Assembly: GCA_016650295.1 (NCBI GenBank)
Contig: JAENWA010000031.1
Location: 1-38,020, forward strand
Source of the DNA: Desulfuromonadales bacterium
GTDB taxonomy: Bacteria > Desulfobacterota > Desulfuromonadia > Geobacterales > Pseudopelobacteraceae
DNA length: 38,020 nt
Direction of reading: 5' to 3'
Each line of letters opens with the position of its first letter. Position 1 is the stretch's first letter. Below are positions 17,607 through 27,500 of the stretch, one piece after another. The notes under the pieces are model-generated. The model searched no databases. It was not told where the DNA came from and saw only the letters and a program-made list of their open reading frames with translations. A program made the position numbers and the translations under genes.

Positions 17607-18401
17607 ATGCACAATGGTTCCTTCAATAACTGCAACCTGCCGCCCTGGGTCATCGCCTCGCGCCATTTCAACGAAAATCCGCAACCACTGGAGATTCAGG
17701 GCGTAAAGGAGGGTAATCGCTTTCTCTTTGAGAAGTTGGCGGCAATTGCCTCCCAGGAAGAGCGTGCCCTGATCTTCAATGACTTCATGTCGGTCAAGTT
17801 TCAGTTACACCATTGGCAGGACCAGACCGACAGTGCCAGGAAGAGTATCAAGAACAGTTACCTGCGCTTTCTGCGCGGCTGGATGATGGACTCCAACTCT
17901 GTCGAGGGGGCGGTTCTCAAACGCTGGGTGGAAAGCCGTATGGGCATCACCCCCACCTACCATCGCGCCCGCATATCCGGCATCCACAGTCAGGCTTATT
18001 TCGATTTTTCCGTGGATGTCATGAAGGGGAGCGCCCGCACCAACGCTATCCAGTCGCAACTGGATATCCTTTATGAATACTGCCAGTTCGAGCTTCTCCG
18101 CACATACCCCTCAGAAGCCTCAATTCCTCTGTATCGCGGCACATATGATGCCAATGAACACGATGTCATCGAGCAAATCGGCAAACGTGAACAGATCGTA
18201 CGGCTGAACAATTTGGCATCATTTACCTCTGATGAGGAGCGGGCCTGGGAGTTCGGTTCAACTGTCTGGGAGACGCGGGTGCCGCTCGGCAAGATTTTTT
18301 TCTACAACGACCTGCTGCCCGGCAGCATCATGAAAGGCGAGGGGGAATACCTGGTCATTGGCGGAGAATACAAGGTCCGGCAGGTAATGTGCACGGTGTA
18401 A
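17607..18401 (+). CDS. draT: NAD(+)-dinitrogenase-reductase ADP-ribosyltransferase DraT
   Basis: DraT transfers ADP-ribose from NAD to the NifH arginine (Arg99 here), shutting off nitrogenase after ammonium or energy changes. The 264-aa protein has the family start NLPPWVIASRHFNENP. Its R-S-E type catalytic elements are visible: IPLYRGTY (Arg177), LNNLASFTSDEERAWEFG (Ser205) and MKGEGEYLVIGGEY (Glu245/Glu247). The ATG at 17607 has GAGGTGA at 17592-17598. It is the last plus-strand gene of the nif block and may be read from the nifEN promoter, though a 109-bp gap with a stem-forming repeat precedes it. The reversing glycohydrolase draG is not in this window. Confidence 0.93.
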   Translation: MHNGSFNNCNLPPWVIASRHFNENPQPLEIQGVKEGNRFLFEKLAAIASQEERALIFNDFMSVKFQLHHWQDQTDSARKSIKNSYLRFLRGWMMDSNSVEGAVLKRWVESRMGITPTYHRARISGIHSQAYFDFSVDVMKGSARTNAIQSQLDILYEYCQFELLRTYPSEASIPLYRGTYDANEHDVIEQIGKREQIVRLNNLASFTSDEERAWEFGSTVWETRVPLGKIFFYNDLLPGSIMKGEGEYLVIGGEYKVRQVMCTV

Positions 18402-18494
18402 CTGTTAGTGGTAGGGGTTCGTAAGACACGCTGTGGGAGCGAAGGCTGCGGCAGGCAGAGGCCTTGTTACGTAAAAAGCCTCATGACGCTGTGG

Positions 18495-18513
18495 ATGCCT
18501 GAGGGACAGGCAT
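18495..18513. terminator. Weak hairpin in the draT / GGDEF convergent gap
   Basis: ATGCCTG and CAGGCAT are perfect 7-bp arms around a 5-nt loop. No T-run follows on either strand, so it may be a weak or factor-dependent terminator for the converging genes. A second small GAGGC/GCCTC stem lies just upstream (about 18458-18482). Confidence 0.35.
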
Positions 18514-18526
18514 TGCACATAATTTC

Positions 18527-19828
18527 CTAAAATGCAGTAGGAGGTTTGGTGTTGGGTTCCCAGTATCTGTAAGTGTTGCGTCCGGCTTTCTTGGCGGCGT
18601 ACATGGCTCTGTCTGCTGTAATTTCCAACTCCTCCGCTTCCGTGCCGTTGTCAGGAAACGTGCTGATGCCGAGGCTCGCTGTCACCGTTATCTGTGACTC
18701 TCCAAGCTGAAACGGTCGTGCGAACTCCGACAGCAGCTGATGTGCAATAACGGACAATTGTTCTCTGTCACCGCAGTCAGCGCAGATGATGCAGAACTCG
18801 TCACCCCCCAGACGGCTGATGGTGTCCAGATCGCGTTTGCAGCAGGCCCTGATTCTGTCGGCGGCTTCACGCAGCACCTGATCTCCGGGATCGTGACCAA
18901 GGGTATCGTTGACATCCTTGAAATGATCCAGATCCAGGATCAGCAGGGCAAACTGAGTGCCATAGCGCCTGGACTTGGCAATGGCCTGATCAAGGCGGTC
19001 CTCGAAGAGCCGCCGGTTGGCAAGCCCCGTAAGCGGATCAAGAAAGGCCTGCTCGCGGATGTGCTTCTCATTTTCGATCCGTTCGCTGATATCGCGGATG
19101 ATCTCGACGGTTCCGGTGACAACACCTCGCGAATTGCGTAACAGTGAAGCGGTGCTCTCGACGTGGATCGTGGATTCATTAAACGTAAAACTCCGGCATG
19201 ATAAATGGCGCTGACCATCTTTCAGGGCAAGAATCGTCGGACAGTCCTGACAGGGTTCATTATTCCCGAAAACTTCGTAACAGTAAGATCCTATCCGGTC
19301 TCCGATCATCTCGATCAGTGCCCGGTTCTGATACTGTATCCGGTAGTCCAGATCATTGATGGAAACCCCTTCTCCCATGGAATCGACCATGACCTTGAAT
19401 TTATTCCGTTCATCTTCCAGACGTTGCCGGGAGTTGACCACATCAACGCATTTTTTTACACTCCACAACAGTTTTTCGATCTTGACCGGTTTGATGAAAT
19501 AATCACTGAAACCCAGTTCGATTGCTGAAACAAGGCAGTCGGTTTCGCTGCTGGCTGATATGGCAATGATCTGGGTGTCCTGATTCAGCGCCTTGATTCT
19601 GCCGACCAGATCCAGGCCGGACATACCCGGCATGTAGATATCGGTGATGATGATTGGAAAACGGTGCTGCTCAAACATGCGAAGCCCTGCGCTGCCGTTG
19701 GTCGCGGTTTTCACGCGCGCGCCGTATTGGGAGAGTGTACGGGAGACCAGCAGTAACGAGATTGGATCGTCTTCTACGACGAGTACATCAAGATCCGAAA
19801 GATTGATGTCGAGTGCAGCTTTTATCAT
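18527..19828 (-). CDS. Response regulator REC-PAS-GGDEF diguanylate cyclase
   Basis: A 433-aa cytoplasmic signalling protein. The receiver domain (about 12-130) has the acidic pair Glu19/Asp20, phospho-acceptor Asp63 (ITDIYMPGMSG) and a Lys in FIKPV. A PAS domain (about 140-255) carries Cys183, Cys193 and Cys196 in a C...CQDCP pattern, common in Geobacter-type PAS domains and possibly redox- or metal-sensitive. The GGDEF domain (about 262-425) has the intact active site RLGGDEF (341-345) and an RDLD inhibitory I-site (332-335), so it should make c-di-GMP with product inhibition. The cognate kinase is not adjacent. It is transcribed convergently with draT, and no functional link to nitrogen fixation can be shown. 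Confidence 0.93.
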   Translation of the reverse strand: MIKAALDINLSDLDVLVVEDDPISLLLVSRTLSQYGARVKTATNGSAGLRMFEQHRFPIIITDIYMPGMSGLDLVGRIKALNQDTQIIAISASSETDCLVSAIELGFSDYFIKPVKIEKLLWSVKKCVDVVNSRQRLEDERNKFKVMVDSMGEGVSINDLDYRIQYQNRALIEMIGDRIGSYCYEVFGNNEPCQDCPTILALKDGQRHLSCRSFTFNESTIHVESTASLLRNSRGVVTGTVEIIRDISERIENEKHIREQAFLDPLTGLANRRLFEDRLDQAIAKSRRYGTQFALLILDLDHFKDVNDTLGHDPGDQVLREAADRIRACCKRDLDTISRLGGDEFCIICADCGDREQLSVIAHQLLSEFARPFQLGESQITVTASLGISTFPDNGTEAEELEITADRAMYAAKKAGRNTYRYWEPNTKPPTAF

Positions 19829-19916
19829 GGATTGTCTTCTTTCTCTGAATCACACCATCATGAAAGAGTTCGGCGCTTTTCTCAACGGGGCAGGTTATTT
19901 CTATTCATAACGGAAA

Positions 19917-20714
19917 TCAGGGCCGGGCCGGCGCCGGATCTTCGATCAGCAGCACCTGGCTCAATGCCGCGTCGATCTTGCTCACATCGACAACGGTGTT
20001 GAAGCAGGGGCCGAAAGGTCGTTCGTTGAGGATACCGATCACCGGCAAGGGGTAGCAGTCCTTGATGCCGGAGGTCAGGTCGCGCTCGCAGGCCACGGCC
20101 AGCACCAGTTTGGGACGTTTTTCCACGATGACCTTGCGTGCCAGGGTGCCGCCGGTGGCAACGGAGATATCGATGTTGTATTTCCGGCCGAGATCTACCA
20201 GTCCCTTGATGTCGCAACGCCCGCAGAGCACACACTTGTTGATGTCGCCGGTAACCTTGATCTCACAGTCGAAGAGCTGGATGCAGTGAGGAAGCAGCAC
20301 CAGGATGCGGTCCGGGCTGATTTTCTGACGCTGGGAAATAACCAGGCTGTTGTTCATGGCAATGAACGACTGGCGGATTTTGTCCTTGTCGAGGCCGATC
20401 ACGCGACCGACGAACTCGATCACCGGCAGCAGAAACTTGATCACCACCAGCCGCATGAAACGGGTAAAGAAGATGTCCTTGCCGAGTGCGGTCGTCAGCA
20501 CCAGCAGACCGGTGCCCAGGATGGCGGCCCCGGAGAGTACGGCCATGATAATGCCGACAATATGCGGCAGATCGGGGTGGATGTTGGCCAGCCCGCGGTT
20601 GGGAATCCACCAGGCCAGGAAGATCAGCCCCACCAGAATCAGGCAGGTGACCCCCATCAGCGAGATGAACAGTCGCTTGCGGGGCGGTGATGTCTTCTCT
20701 TCAATACCGCTCAT
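19917..20714 (-). CDS. DUF116 membrane-associated metal-binding-like protein
   Basis: A 265-aa DUF116-family protein. Two or three hydrophobic segments lie in the first 110 residues (about 15-36, 51-75, 88-106), followed by a soluble domain with a Cys cluster: Cys144 and Cys150, then CVLCGRC at 161-167. The arrangement suggests an iron-sulfur or zinc site, which is inferred. The start overlaps the fmt stop by 4 nt (ATGA), so it is translationally coupled to def-fmt. The same def-fmt-DUF116 order is familiar in Geobacter-like genomes, but the biochemical role is unknown to me. Confidence 0.85.
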   Translation of the reverse strand: MSGIEEKTSPPRKRLFISLMGVTCLILVGLIFLAWWIPNRGLANIHPDLPHIVGIIMAVLSGAAILGTGLLVLTTALGKDIFFTRFMRLVVIKFLLPVIEFVGRVIGLDKDKIRQSFIAMNNSLVISQRQKISPDRILVLLPHCIQLFDCEIKVTGDINKCVLCGRCDIKGLVDLGRKYNIDISVATGGTLARKVIVEKRPKLVLAVACERDLTSGIKDCYPLPVIGILNERPFGPCFNTVVDVSKIDAALSQVLLIEDPAPARP

Positions 20715-21661
20715 ACCGTGACCTCTTCCCCGGAAAGGTGCGTTCCCGGCGGAATCACGTATCCGGCCAGAAAACTGGCGGCATCCAGACGCTTCTTTCC
20801 CGACAGCTGCAACTCTTCAATAATCAGGCTTCCCTTCAAACAAGCCACCTCGATGCCCTGTTTGTCGGCCCTCAGCACGGTGCCCGGCTGGCCGCTGCCT
20901 GCCCCGATCCGGGCACGGCAGACCTTGAGAACCTGTCCATCCAGCATGGTGCTGGCCCCCGGCCAGACCGCCAGACCGCGCACCTGGTTATGTATGCTGC
21001 GGGCATCTCGCTGCCAGTTGATCCGGCCGTCTTCCTTCTTCAGCATCGGAGCGTAGCAGTTCCGGGAGCCATCCTGCTCCCGCGGTATGATCGTGCCTGC
21101 AGCCAGCCCGTCCAGGGTAACTGACAGAAGCTCGGCCCCCATGACCGAAATACGGTCATGAAGGGATACGATATCTTCGTTCTCATCGATTGGCGTTGAT
21201 TGTGTGAGCAGCATCGGCCCGGTATCCAGGCCGACGTCCATCAGCATGGTGGTGACACCGGTCTCGGTCTCGTCGTTGATGATGCACCAGTTCAGCGGAG
21301 CAGCGCCCCGATAGCGCGGCAGCAACGAGGCATGCACATTGATACAGCCTAGAGGGGGGATGTCCAGCAGCGCCTTGGGGAGAATCTGACCGAACGCGAC
21401 AACTACGATCACATCGGGCGCCAACGTGCGGATGATCTCGACAACCTCCGGATCGCGCACCTTGAGCGGCTGATAGACCGTGATGCCGTGCTGCTGCGCC
21501 AGTTCCTTGACCGGCGGCGGCATCAGTTTCTGCCCCCGCCCCTTGGGCCGGTCCGGCTGGGTCACCACCGCCACAACCTGTTCACCGCGATCAATCAGCT
21601 TTTGCAGGGTCGGACAGGCGAATTCCGGCGTCCCCATGAAGATGACCCGTCGGCCATTCAC
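20711..21661 (-). CDS. fmt: Methionyl-tRNA formyltransferase
   Basis: Fmt formylates initiator Met-tRNA using 10-formyl-tetrahydrofolate. The 316-aa length is standard. The N-terminal catalytic domain starts RRVIFMGTPEFACPTL and holds the formyltransferase block HASLLPRYRGAAPLNW...GVTTMLMDVGLDTGPML, with the catalytic Asn-His-Asp region. The C-terminal OB-like domain follows after about residue 205. It begins with GTG at 21661, overlapping the def TGA by 4 nt, with GGAG upstream. It forms an operon with def, whose enzyme removes the formyl group again. Confidence 0.96.
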   Translation of the reverse strand: MNGRRVIFMGTPEFACPTLQKLIDRGEQVVAVVTQPDRPKGRGQKLMPPPVKELAQQHGITVYQPLKVRDPEVVEIIRTLAPDVIVVVAFGQILPKALLDIPPLGCINVHASLLPRYRGAAPLNWCIINDETETGVTTMLMDVGLDTGPMLLTQSTPIDENEDIVSLHDRISVMGAELLSVTLDGLAAGTIIPREQDGSRNCYAPMLKKEDGRINWQRDARSIHNQVRGLAVWPGASTMLDGQVLKVCRARIGAGSGQPGTVLRADKQGIEVACLKGSLIIEELQLSGKKRLDAASFLAGYVIPPGTHLSGEEVTV

Positions 21662-22173
21662 GGTTTATCTCCTTCCGACTCGGCCATCCGGCGGGCACGG
21701 CGTTTGAAAAGATCCCGTTTCAGCGGCGAGAGGTGGTCCACAAACAGGATGCCGTCCAGATGGTCTATCTCGTGCTGGAATGCGATGGCCAGAAGTTCAT
21801 CGGCGCGCCAGGTAAGTTCATTGCCCTCCAGATCGAGCGCCTTGACCACCACCTGGGCATGCCGACGAACGTTGGCGGCATAGTTCGGCACGGACAGGCA
21901 GCCTTCTTCCTCGTAGGCTTCACCTTCGGCATGGACTATGACCGGATTAATAGCCACGATCAGGTCAGGGATCTCGTCCTTGCCGGACACGTCAATCACG
22001 ATAACACGCTGATGCACGCCGATCTGAGGCGCTGCCAGGCCGACACCCGGGGCGTGGTACATGGTTTCGGCCATATCCCGCACAAGATCTCTGACACTGT
22101 CATTAATAACAACCACGGGAACGGATTTCTTCTTAAGCTCCGGATTGGGGTACGTGAGGATGGTACGGATCAT
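21658..22173 (-). CDS. def: Peptide deformylase
   Basis: Metal-dependent enzyme that removes N-formyl groups from nascent proteins. All three signature motifs are present in 171 aa: GVGLAAPQIG, EEGCLSVP with the metal-binding Cys, and QHEIDHLDG with the two His ligands and the catalytic Glu. The ATG at 22173 has AAGGA at about 6-nt spacing. It is the promoter-proximal gene of def-fmt-DUF116 and diverges from the TPR-protein gene. A C-terminal basic tail (FKRRARR) is usual for this subgroup. Confidence 0.97.
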   Translation of the reverse strand: MIRTILTYPNPELKKKSVPVVVINDSVRDLVRDMAETMYHAPGVGLAAPQIGVHQRVIVIDVSGKDEIPDLIVAINPVIVHAEGEAYEEEGCLSVPNYAANVRRHAQVVVKALDLEGNELTWRADELLAIAFQHEIDHLDGILFVDHLSPLKRDLFKRRARRMAESEGDKP

Positions 22174-22385
22174 GATATTCCTTGCAGCGTGGTTTTTTAG
22201 TAAGTTACAAATTATTTTCCGGACTTTTCCGGCAGAAAATAATTGTGCTGACGCACTATCCGTTTATCAGGATCAGGGCTGCCGCCTGGACAGTCGACCT
22301 ATGATACGGGCGGCATGTCGAGCATTCAATCAGTCCATTATTATCTACATACTGAGAGAAATAATCAAGAACTTCGCCTAAATAA

Positions 22386-22414
22386 TTGAAACTTTGTCGG
22401 AGGGCATGTATAAT
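22386..22414 (+). promoter_or_regulatory. Sigma-70 promoter of the TPR-protein gene
   Basis: TTGAAA (22386-22391) and a perfect TATAAT (22409-22414) are separated by exactly 17 nt, 38 nt before the ATG of the TPR gene. The rest of the 279-bp gap to def shows no further clear signals. Confidence 0.75.
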
Positions 22415-22452
22415 CCCCCACCACTAACGCGCCAATCAAGGATACACGCTCT

Positions 22453-24351
22453 ATGAGGAAGCTCTGGACATACTCAATGCTGTTATGCGCGCTCCTCCTG
22501 CTGACAGGCTTCAGCTGGGGATTAGGCGGCACCGACCCCTGCAGAAAGGCACTCGAACTGACCGGCACCCTGGAAACCAATCGTGATGAAGCTCAGCTGC
22601 GTCAGGCCGAGGCCAGGATACTATCCCTCTGCCCCGATGGCGGCGCCGGGCATTATGTCTCGGCCGTGCAGCTCGAACGGATCGGTAATTTTGACGGCGC
22701 TATCAACGAGTATCGCAAGGCGCTGCAGCAGGAAAAGTCTTTCCCTCTGGCCAGCGGCAACCTGGGCCTGCTCTATGCGCAGAAAGGCATGAACGACAAT
22801 GCCATGATCGAGTTGGCCCGCGGCCTCGCTTCGGTTCCCAACCCCAGATACCACAAGGCCATGGCACGTATTATGGCAGAACGCAAAGTCTATCCCCTGG
22901 CGATCTACCACTACGATGAAGCAGCCCGTGAACTGCCGCGTGATTCAGCTGTGTTCAACGGCCTGGCGGATGCATATGCCGCTGCCGGCCAACCCGAAAA
23001 GGCCCTGGAGGAATATCGACGGGCGCTGACAGCCGACCCCAACTCCGAGGCGGCCTACATCGGCATGGCCACCATCCATCTTTCACGCAATGAACCGGAC
23101 AAGGCCCTGGACCTTCTCAAGAAAGCCGAAACCAACAGTCCCCAGAACCGCGACATTCACCTGATGATGGCCTCGATCTATGAAAAAAAAGGAGATGCCA
23201 AATCCGCGGAATATCAGTCTCTGTTGGGGGGCAAGCCCAAAACCGCACCTGCTGCGGCACAACAGCAGAAGCCGGCTGGAGAGGTAGCTCTCACCGGCGA
23301 TTCGGCCAGGGATATCGACGCGCTCAAAACCGCCCTCAAGGACAATCCGACCTCGGCGGCACTCTATGAAAAGCTTGGTAACCAGTACCGCTCGGGCGGG
23401 ATGGAGACCGAAGCCATCGCCGCCTACCGGGAGGCCGTCCACCTCAACAGTACCAGCCCTGATGTTTACCTGAATCTGGGCATCCTTCTCGAAAAACGCT
23501 CCCTGCCGGATGAAGCTGTCGTTGCCTACAAGCAGGCCATCCGCATCAAGCCCGACAGTGCGGATGCCCACCTGCGACTGGCCGACCTCCGTTACAGCCG
23601 CGGCCTTTACCAGGAAGCGGTGACACACTACGGTGAGTTTCTCAAGCTGAAGCCGGACAGCCCGGATATACAGCTGAAACTTGCCCGGATCTTCGCCCGC
23701 AACAAGGAGAACGGACTGGCCATCGATGCCTACACCGCTTTTCTGAAACACTCGCCGGACAACGTGGAAGCCAACCGTGAAATTGCAGCGCTTTATCGGG
23801 CCAAAGGCGCCAATGACCAAGCAGTGGCGCATTACACCAAGGTGCTGGCACAGCAGAAAGATGACATGGAGACCCGTAACGCCCTGGTATCCATTTACGT
23901 AAAAAATAAGCAGTACGACGAGATCACCGGCTTGCTCAAGGGCACGGCGGAGCTCTTTCCCGACGACCCCAACAACCATTACAAGCTTGGACTGATTTAC
24001 GAATTCAAGAAAGATTACGAAAACGCCATCGCAACCTACAAGAAGGCAATCGAGGTTAAAGCCGACCATGCCCGCTCACTTAACGCGCTCGGCCGACTGT
24101 ACATGAAAACCGGCCGGATCAGTGAAGCCAAAGAGATGCTTGAGGCTGCCAAGAAGGCTGATCCAACCCTTGAGGAAACCGCCGTTCTGCTCAACAATAT
24201 CCGGGACGAGTTCAATCCTGAACCCCGCAAGATTTCAAAAGCGAAAAAGGGCAAGTCCAAAAAAGTCAAAAAAAGTTCCAAGAGCAAAAAGAGTTCAAAA
24301 ACCGGGAAATCTTCCCAAAAAAAATCAGCTGCTTCCAAAAAACATCAGTAG
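22453..24351 (+). CDS. Exported tetratricopeptide-repeat protein with a lysine-rich tail
   Basis: A 632-aa protein with a signal peptide or N-terminal anchor (residues about 6-24, LCALLLLTGFSWG). It is followed by roughly ten to twelve TPR units, for example around LYEKLGNQYRSGGMETEAIAAYREAV and YLNLGILLEKRSLPDEAVVAYKQAI. A Gln/Ala/Pro-rich linker near residues 255-275 splits the array in two. The last 40 residues are almost all Lys, Ser and Ala, a strongly basic tail that could contact nucleic acid, anionic polymers or the cell wall. TPR arrays are protein-interaction scaffolds; no enzymatic domain is seen, so the function is unknown. It has its own sigma-70 promoter. A 7-bp CCCCGCT/AGCGGGG stem after the stop (24356-24381) may act as a weak terminator. 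Confidence 0.9.
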   Translation: MRKLWTYSMLLCALLLLTGFSWGLGGTDPCRKALELTGTLETNRDEAQLRQAEARILSLCPDGGAGHYVSAVQLERIGNFDGAINEYRKALQQEKSFPLASGNLGLLYAQKGMNDNAMIELARGLASVPNPRYHKAMARIMAERKVYPLAIYHYDEAARELPRDSAVFNGLADAYAAAGQPEKALEEYRRALTADPNSEAAYIGMATIHLSRNEPDKALDLLKKAETNSPQNRDIHLMMASIYEKKGDAKSAEYQSLLGGKPKTAPAAAQQQKPAGEVALTGDSARDIDALKTALKDNPTSAALYEKLGNQYRSGGMETEAIAAYREAVHLNSTSPDVYLNLGILLEKRSLPDEAVVAYKQAIRIKPDSADAHLRLADLRYSRGLYQEAVTHYGEFLKLKPDSPDIQLKLARIFARNKENGLAIDAYTAFLKHSPDNVEANREIAALYRAKGANDQAVAHYTKVLAQQKDDMETRNALVSIYVKNKQYDEITGLLKGTAELFPDDPNNHYKLGLIYEFKKDYENAIATYKKAIEVKADHARSLNALGRLYMKTGRISEAKEMLEAAKKADPTLEETAVLLNNIRDEFNPEPRKISKAKKGKSKKVKKSSKSKKSSKTGKSSQKKSAASKKHQ

Positions 24352-24397
24352 TCCTCCCCGCTGAACAGTGAATTAGCGGGGTATGACGAACATACTA

Positions 24398-24517
24398 CCG
24401 ATTTCAAATCAGGGATGAAATCAAGGCGGCGAGGATTGAGGCGACGCAGGCGTACCAATCAGTACGCTGAGAAGCCGAAGACGAGCCAACGAAGATAGCG
24501 CCTTGATCTGGAATCGG
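24398..24517. repeat. 120-bp nested palindromic (REP-like) element
   Basis: Three nested inverted repeats share one centre: outer CCGATT/AATCGG (24398-24403, 24512-24517), middle ATCAAGGCG/CGCCTTGAT (24420-24428, 24499-24507) and central GCGTAC/GTACGC (24450-24455, 24462-24467). It fills most of the gap between the TPR and GH13 genes and looks like a dispersed intergenic repeat. Confidence 0.7.
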
Positions 24518-24548
24518 AGTACACTGTTTCAGACCACCGGGTATTCAC

Positions 24549-27500
24549 ATGACTGAAAACAGCACCTCGGCACCTTATTTCCCCCACGTCATTCAGATAA
24601 ATGCACAGCATTGGCGTTCCCTCGACCTGGGGGCGCTGTCGCGCCAGATCTCCGAACGCTCCATTCCCGACATAATCTTCTACCGCCAGCTGGCGCTGCG
24701 CCTGAACCGCAAACGATCAGGCAGCGGCCAGACCGTCCATGCCGGGCAGATCAACATGTATGCCACCCTGCTCAAGGTATTTCATCACCTGATCGACGAT
24801 CTGGCAGAGAAACAGATACCGGACGTGCTGACCGATGCCCTGCAGCGGTCCGGGCATGATCCGTCCGGGCCGGAGACAAGCCGGACAACAGAGGCCTTTA
24901 CCAGGTTGTTTCCGCCGAGTGGCCAGCTTCCTGGTGAAGACACGCAATGGCTGAGGACCCCTGCCGGGCGGCGGGCGGTTCTGCGGGAAATCCTGTTGCT
25001 GCGCCTGGCAGCCGAAAACCCGGCCCTCGACAGCTTCCGTGAAATCCTGGACGACCGCCGGCTGGCATCCGCATCCCCCGCTTACCGGCAGGTTGTTTCC
25101 GGTATGGAGCAGGCGCTGGCCCGCACCCCGCTGCTGCCGGGACTGGAAATGACCCTGGCCGAGGCATTGCGGGCTCCGATCATGGCCAGCCCCGATTCAC
25201 TCTCCGGCCAGGTGGGCTACATCCAGGAGCACTGGAACAGTCTGCTCCCGCCCGACCTGTTGGAGGAGGTGCTGGTTTCCTTCGACATCCTGCTGGAGGA
25301 GGAACGCGCCTGGGGAGGCGGCGGTGAACCGGGGCCACCACCGGTGATGGAGTTCAGGCGGCCCGGGAAGGCAGACGGCAAAACTGCCGGAGCAGTCGGC
25401 GGCGGGCATGCGGATGGCTTCAGCGCCGACGGCAGCTCGGTCTTCGGCGGCTATGAGTATCCCGAATACGAACATTTCTCGGCTGACGCCGACTGGATGT
25501 CCAATGTTGTCCTGATGGCCAAGATGGTTTACGTCTGGCTTCACCAGCTTTCAGTACAGTATGCGCGGCCCATCACCCGCCTCGACCAGGTGCCGGACGC
25601 CGAGCTTGACCGCCTGGCAGCCGGGGGCTTCACCGGCCTGTGGCTGATCGGAATATGGGAACGCTCTCCGGCCTCCCAACACATCAAGCGCTTATGCGGC
25701 AATCCCGAGGCCATCGCCTCGGCCTATTCACTTTACGATTACGAAATCGCGGAAGACTTGGGCGGCTGGGAAGCTCTGCATAACCTGAAGGGGCGTGCCG
25801 CCGGACGCGGCATACGCCTGGCAAGCGATATGGTGCCCAACCACACCGGCATTTATTCGCGCTGGGTTATGCAGCACCCGGACTGGTTCGTCCAGACCGA
25901 CTATCCCCCCTTCCCTACCTACCAGTTCAACGGCGAGGACCTCTCCTGCTCAGCTGACGCCGTGATCCAGGTCGAGGACGGTTACTGGACCAAGACCGAC
26001 GCGGCTGTCGTCTTTCGCCTGATCGAACGCAGCACGGGCCGCATTCGCTACATCTATCACGGCAACGACGGGACATCGATCCCCTGGAACGACACCGCCC
26101 AGCTCAACTACCTGATCCCCGAGGTGCGCGAGGCGGTCATCCAGACCATCCTGCACGTAGCCCGCAGCTTTCCGATCATCCGTTTCGATGCCGCCATGAC
26201 CCTGGCCAAAAAACACTTTCAGCGGCTCTGGTTCCCGGTGCGCGGTCTGGGCGGCGGTATCCCCTCCCGGGCCGGGGCCGGCATGAGCCGCGAGGAATTC
26301 GATACCGTTTTCCCGGTAGAGTTCTGGCGCGAGGTGGTCGACCGGGTGGCGGCCGAGGTGCCCGGCACCCTGCTATTGGCTGAGGCCTTCTGGATGATGG
26401 AAGGATACTTCGTCCGCACCCTCGGCATGCACCGGGTCTACAACAGCGCCTTCATGAACATGCTCAAGAAAGAGGAGAACTCCAAGTACCGCCAGACGAT
26501 CAAGAATGTGCTGGAGTTCAACCCCGAGGTACTCAAACGCTTCGTCAACTTCATGAACAACCCGGATGAAAAAACCGCCGTTGAGCAGTTCGGCCAGGAA
26601 GGCAAGTATTTCGGGGCCTGTGTCCTGATGGCAACCATGCCGGGCCTGCCCATGTTCGGCCATGGCCAGATCGAAGGTTACCATGAAAAGTACGGCATGG
26701 AATACAAGCGCTCCTACTGGAATGAAGATCCTGACGGTCATCTGGTCTGGCTGCACGAGCAGCGCATCTTCCCGCTCTTGCGCCATCGCTGGCTCTTTTC
26801 CGGCTCCGAGAATTTCGTACTGTATGACTTCTATGCCGGTGATAGCGTCGATGAAAACGTCTTTGCCTATTCCAACCGGACCGGCAATCAGCGCGGGCTG
26901 GTGCTGTATCATAATCGCTATGCAGCAACCGCCGGCTGGATCAGGGAATCGGCCGCCTTTGCGGTAAAAACCGGGAGCGATGTTCCCGAGTTGCAGCGTA
27001 CGACCCTGTCCGAGGCTCTGGGTCTGGTCAATGATGAACTGGTCTACTACTCGTTCCGCGATCACATACTGGGACTGGTATTTCTGCGAAACAGCCGGGA
27101 ACTGGCGGTTAAAGGACTCTACGCCGAACTGGGTGAATACGAGTTCCATGTGTTTACCGACTTCCGCGAAATCAGGGATGATGCCGGCGGCGAGTGGGGA
27201 CGGCTCTGTACGGCCCTGAACGGCCGCGGCGTTGAAAATCTGGAAGATGAGCTCAAACAGCTGCGCTATGCCGCACTCAATACATCTTTCCGGGCCGTAC
27301 TGGAGACAGCGCCCTTTATCGTCGGCACCTCCGCCAGACAGGGCAAGGCCCTCCTGGCCGCCTGCCGGAGCTTCCTGACGATCCTGGCCGCGCAGACCGG
27401 TCACGCCGCACCCAAGCAGCATCCCGTTCTGGAGGATCTTCCCGGCCAACGGACCTTTTTGACAACCCTGCAGACAATCAAACCGGCAGCCAGACCGGCA

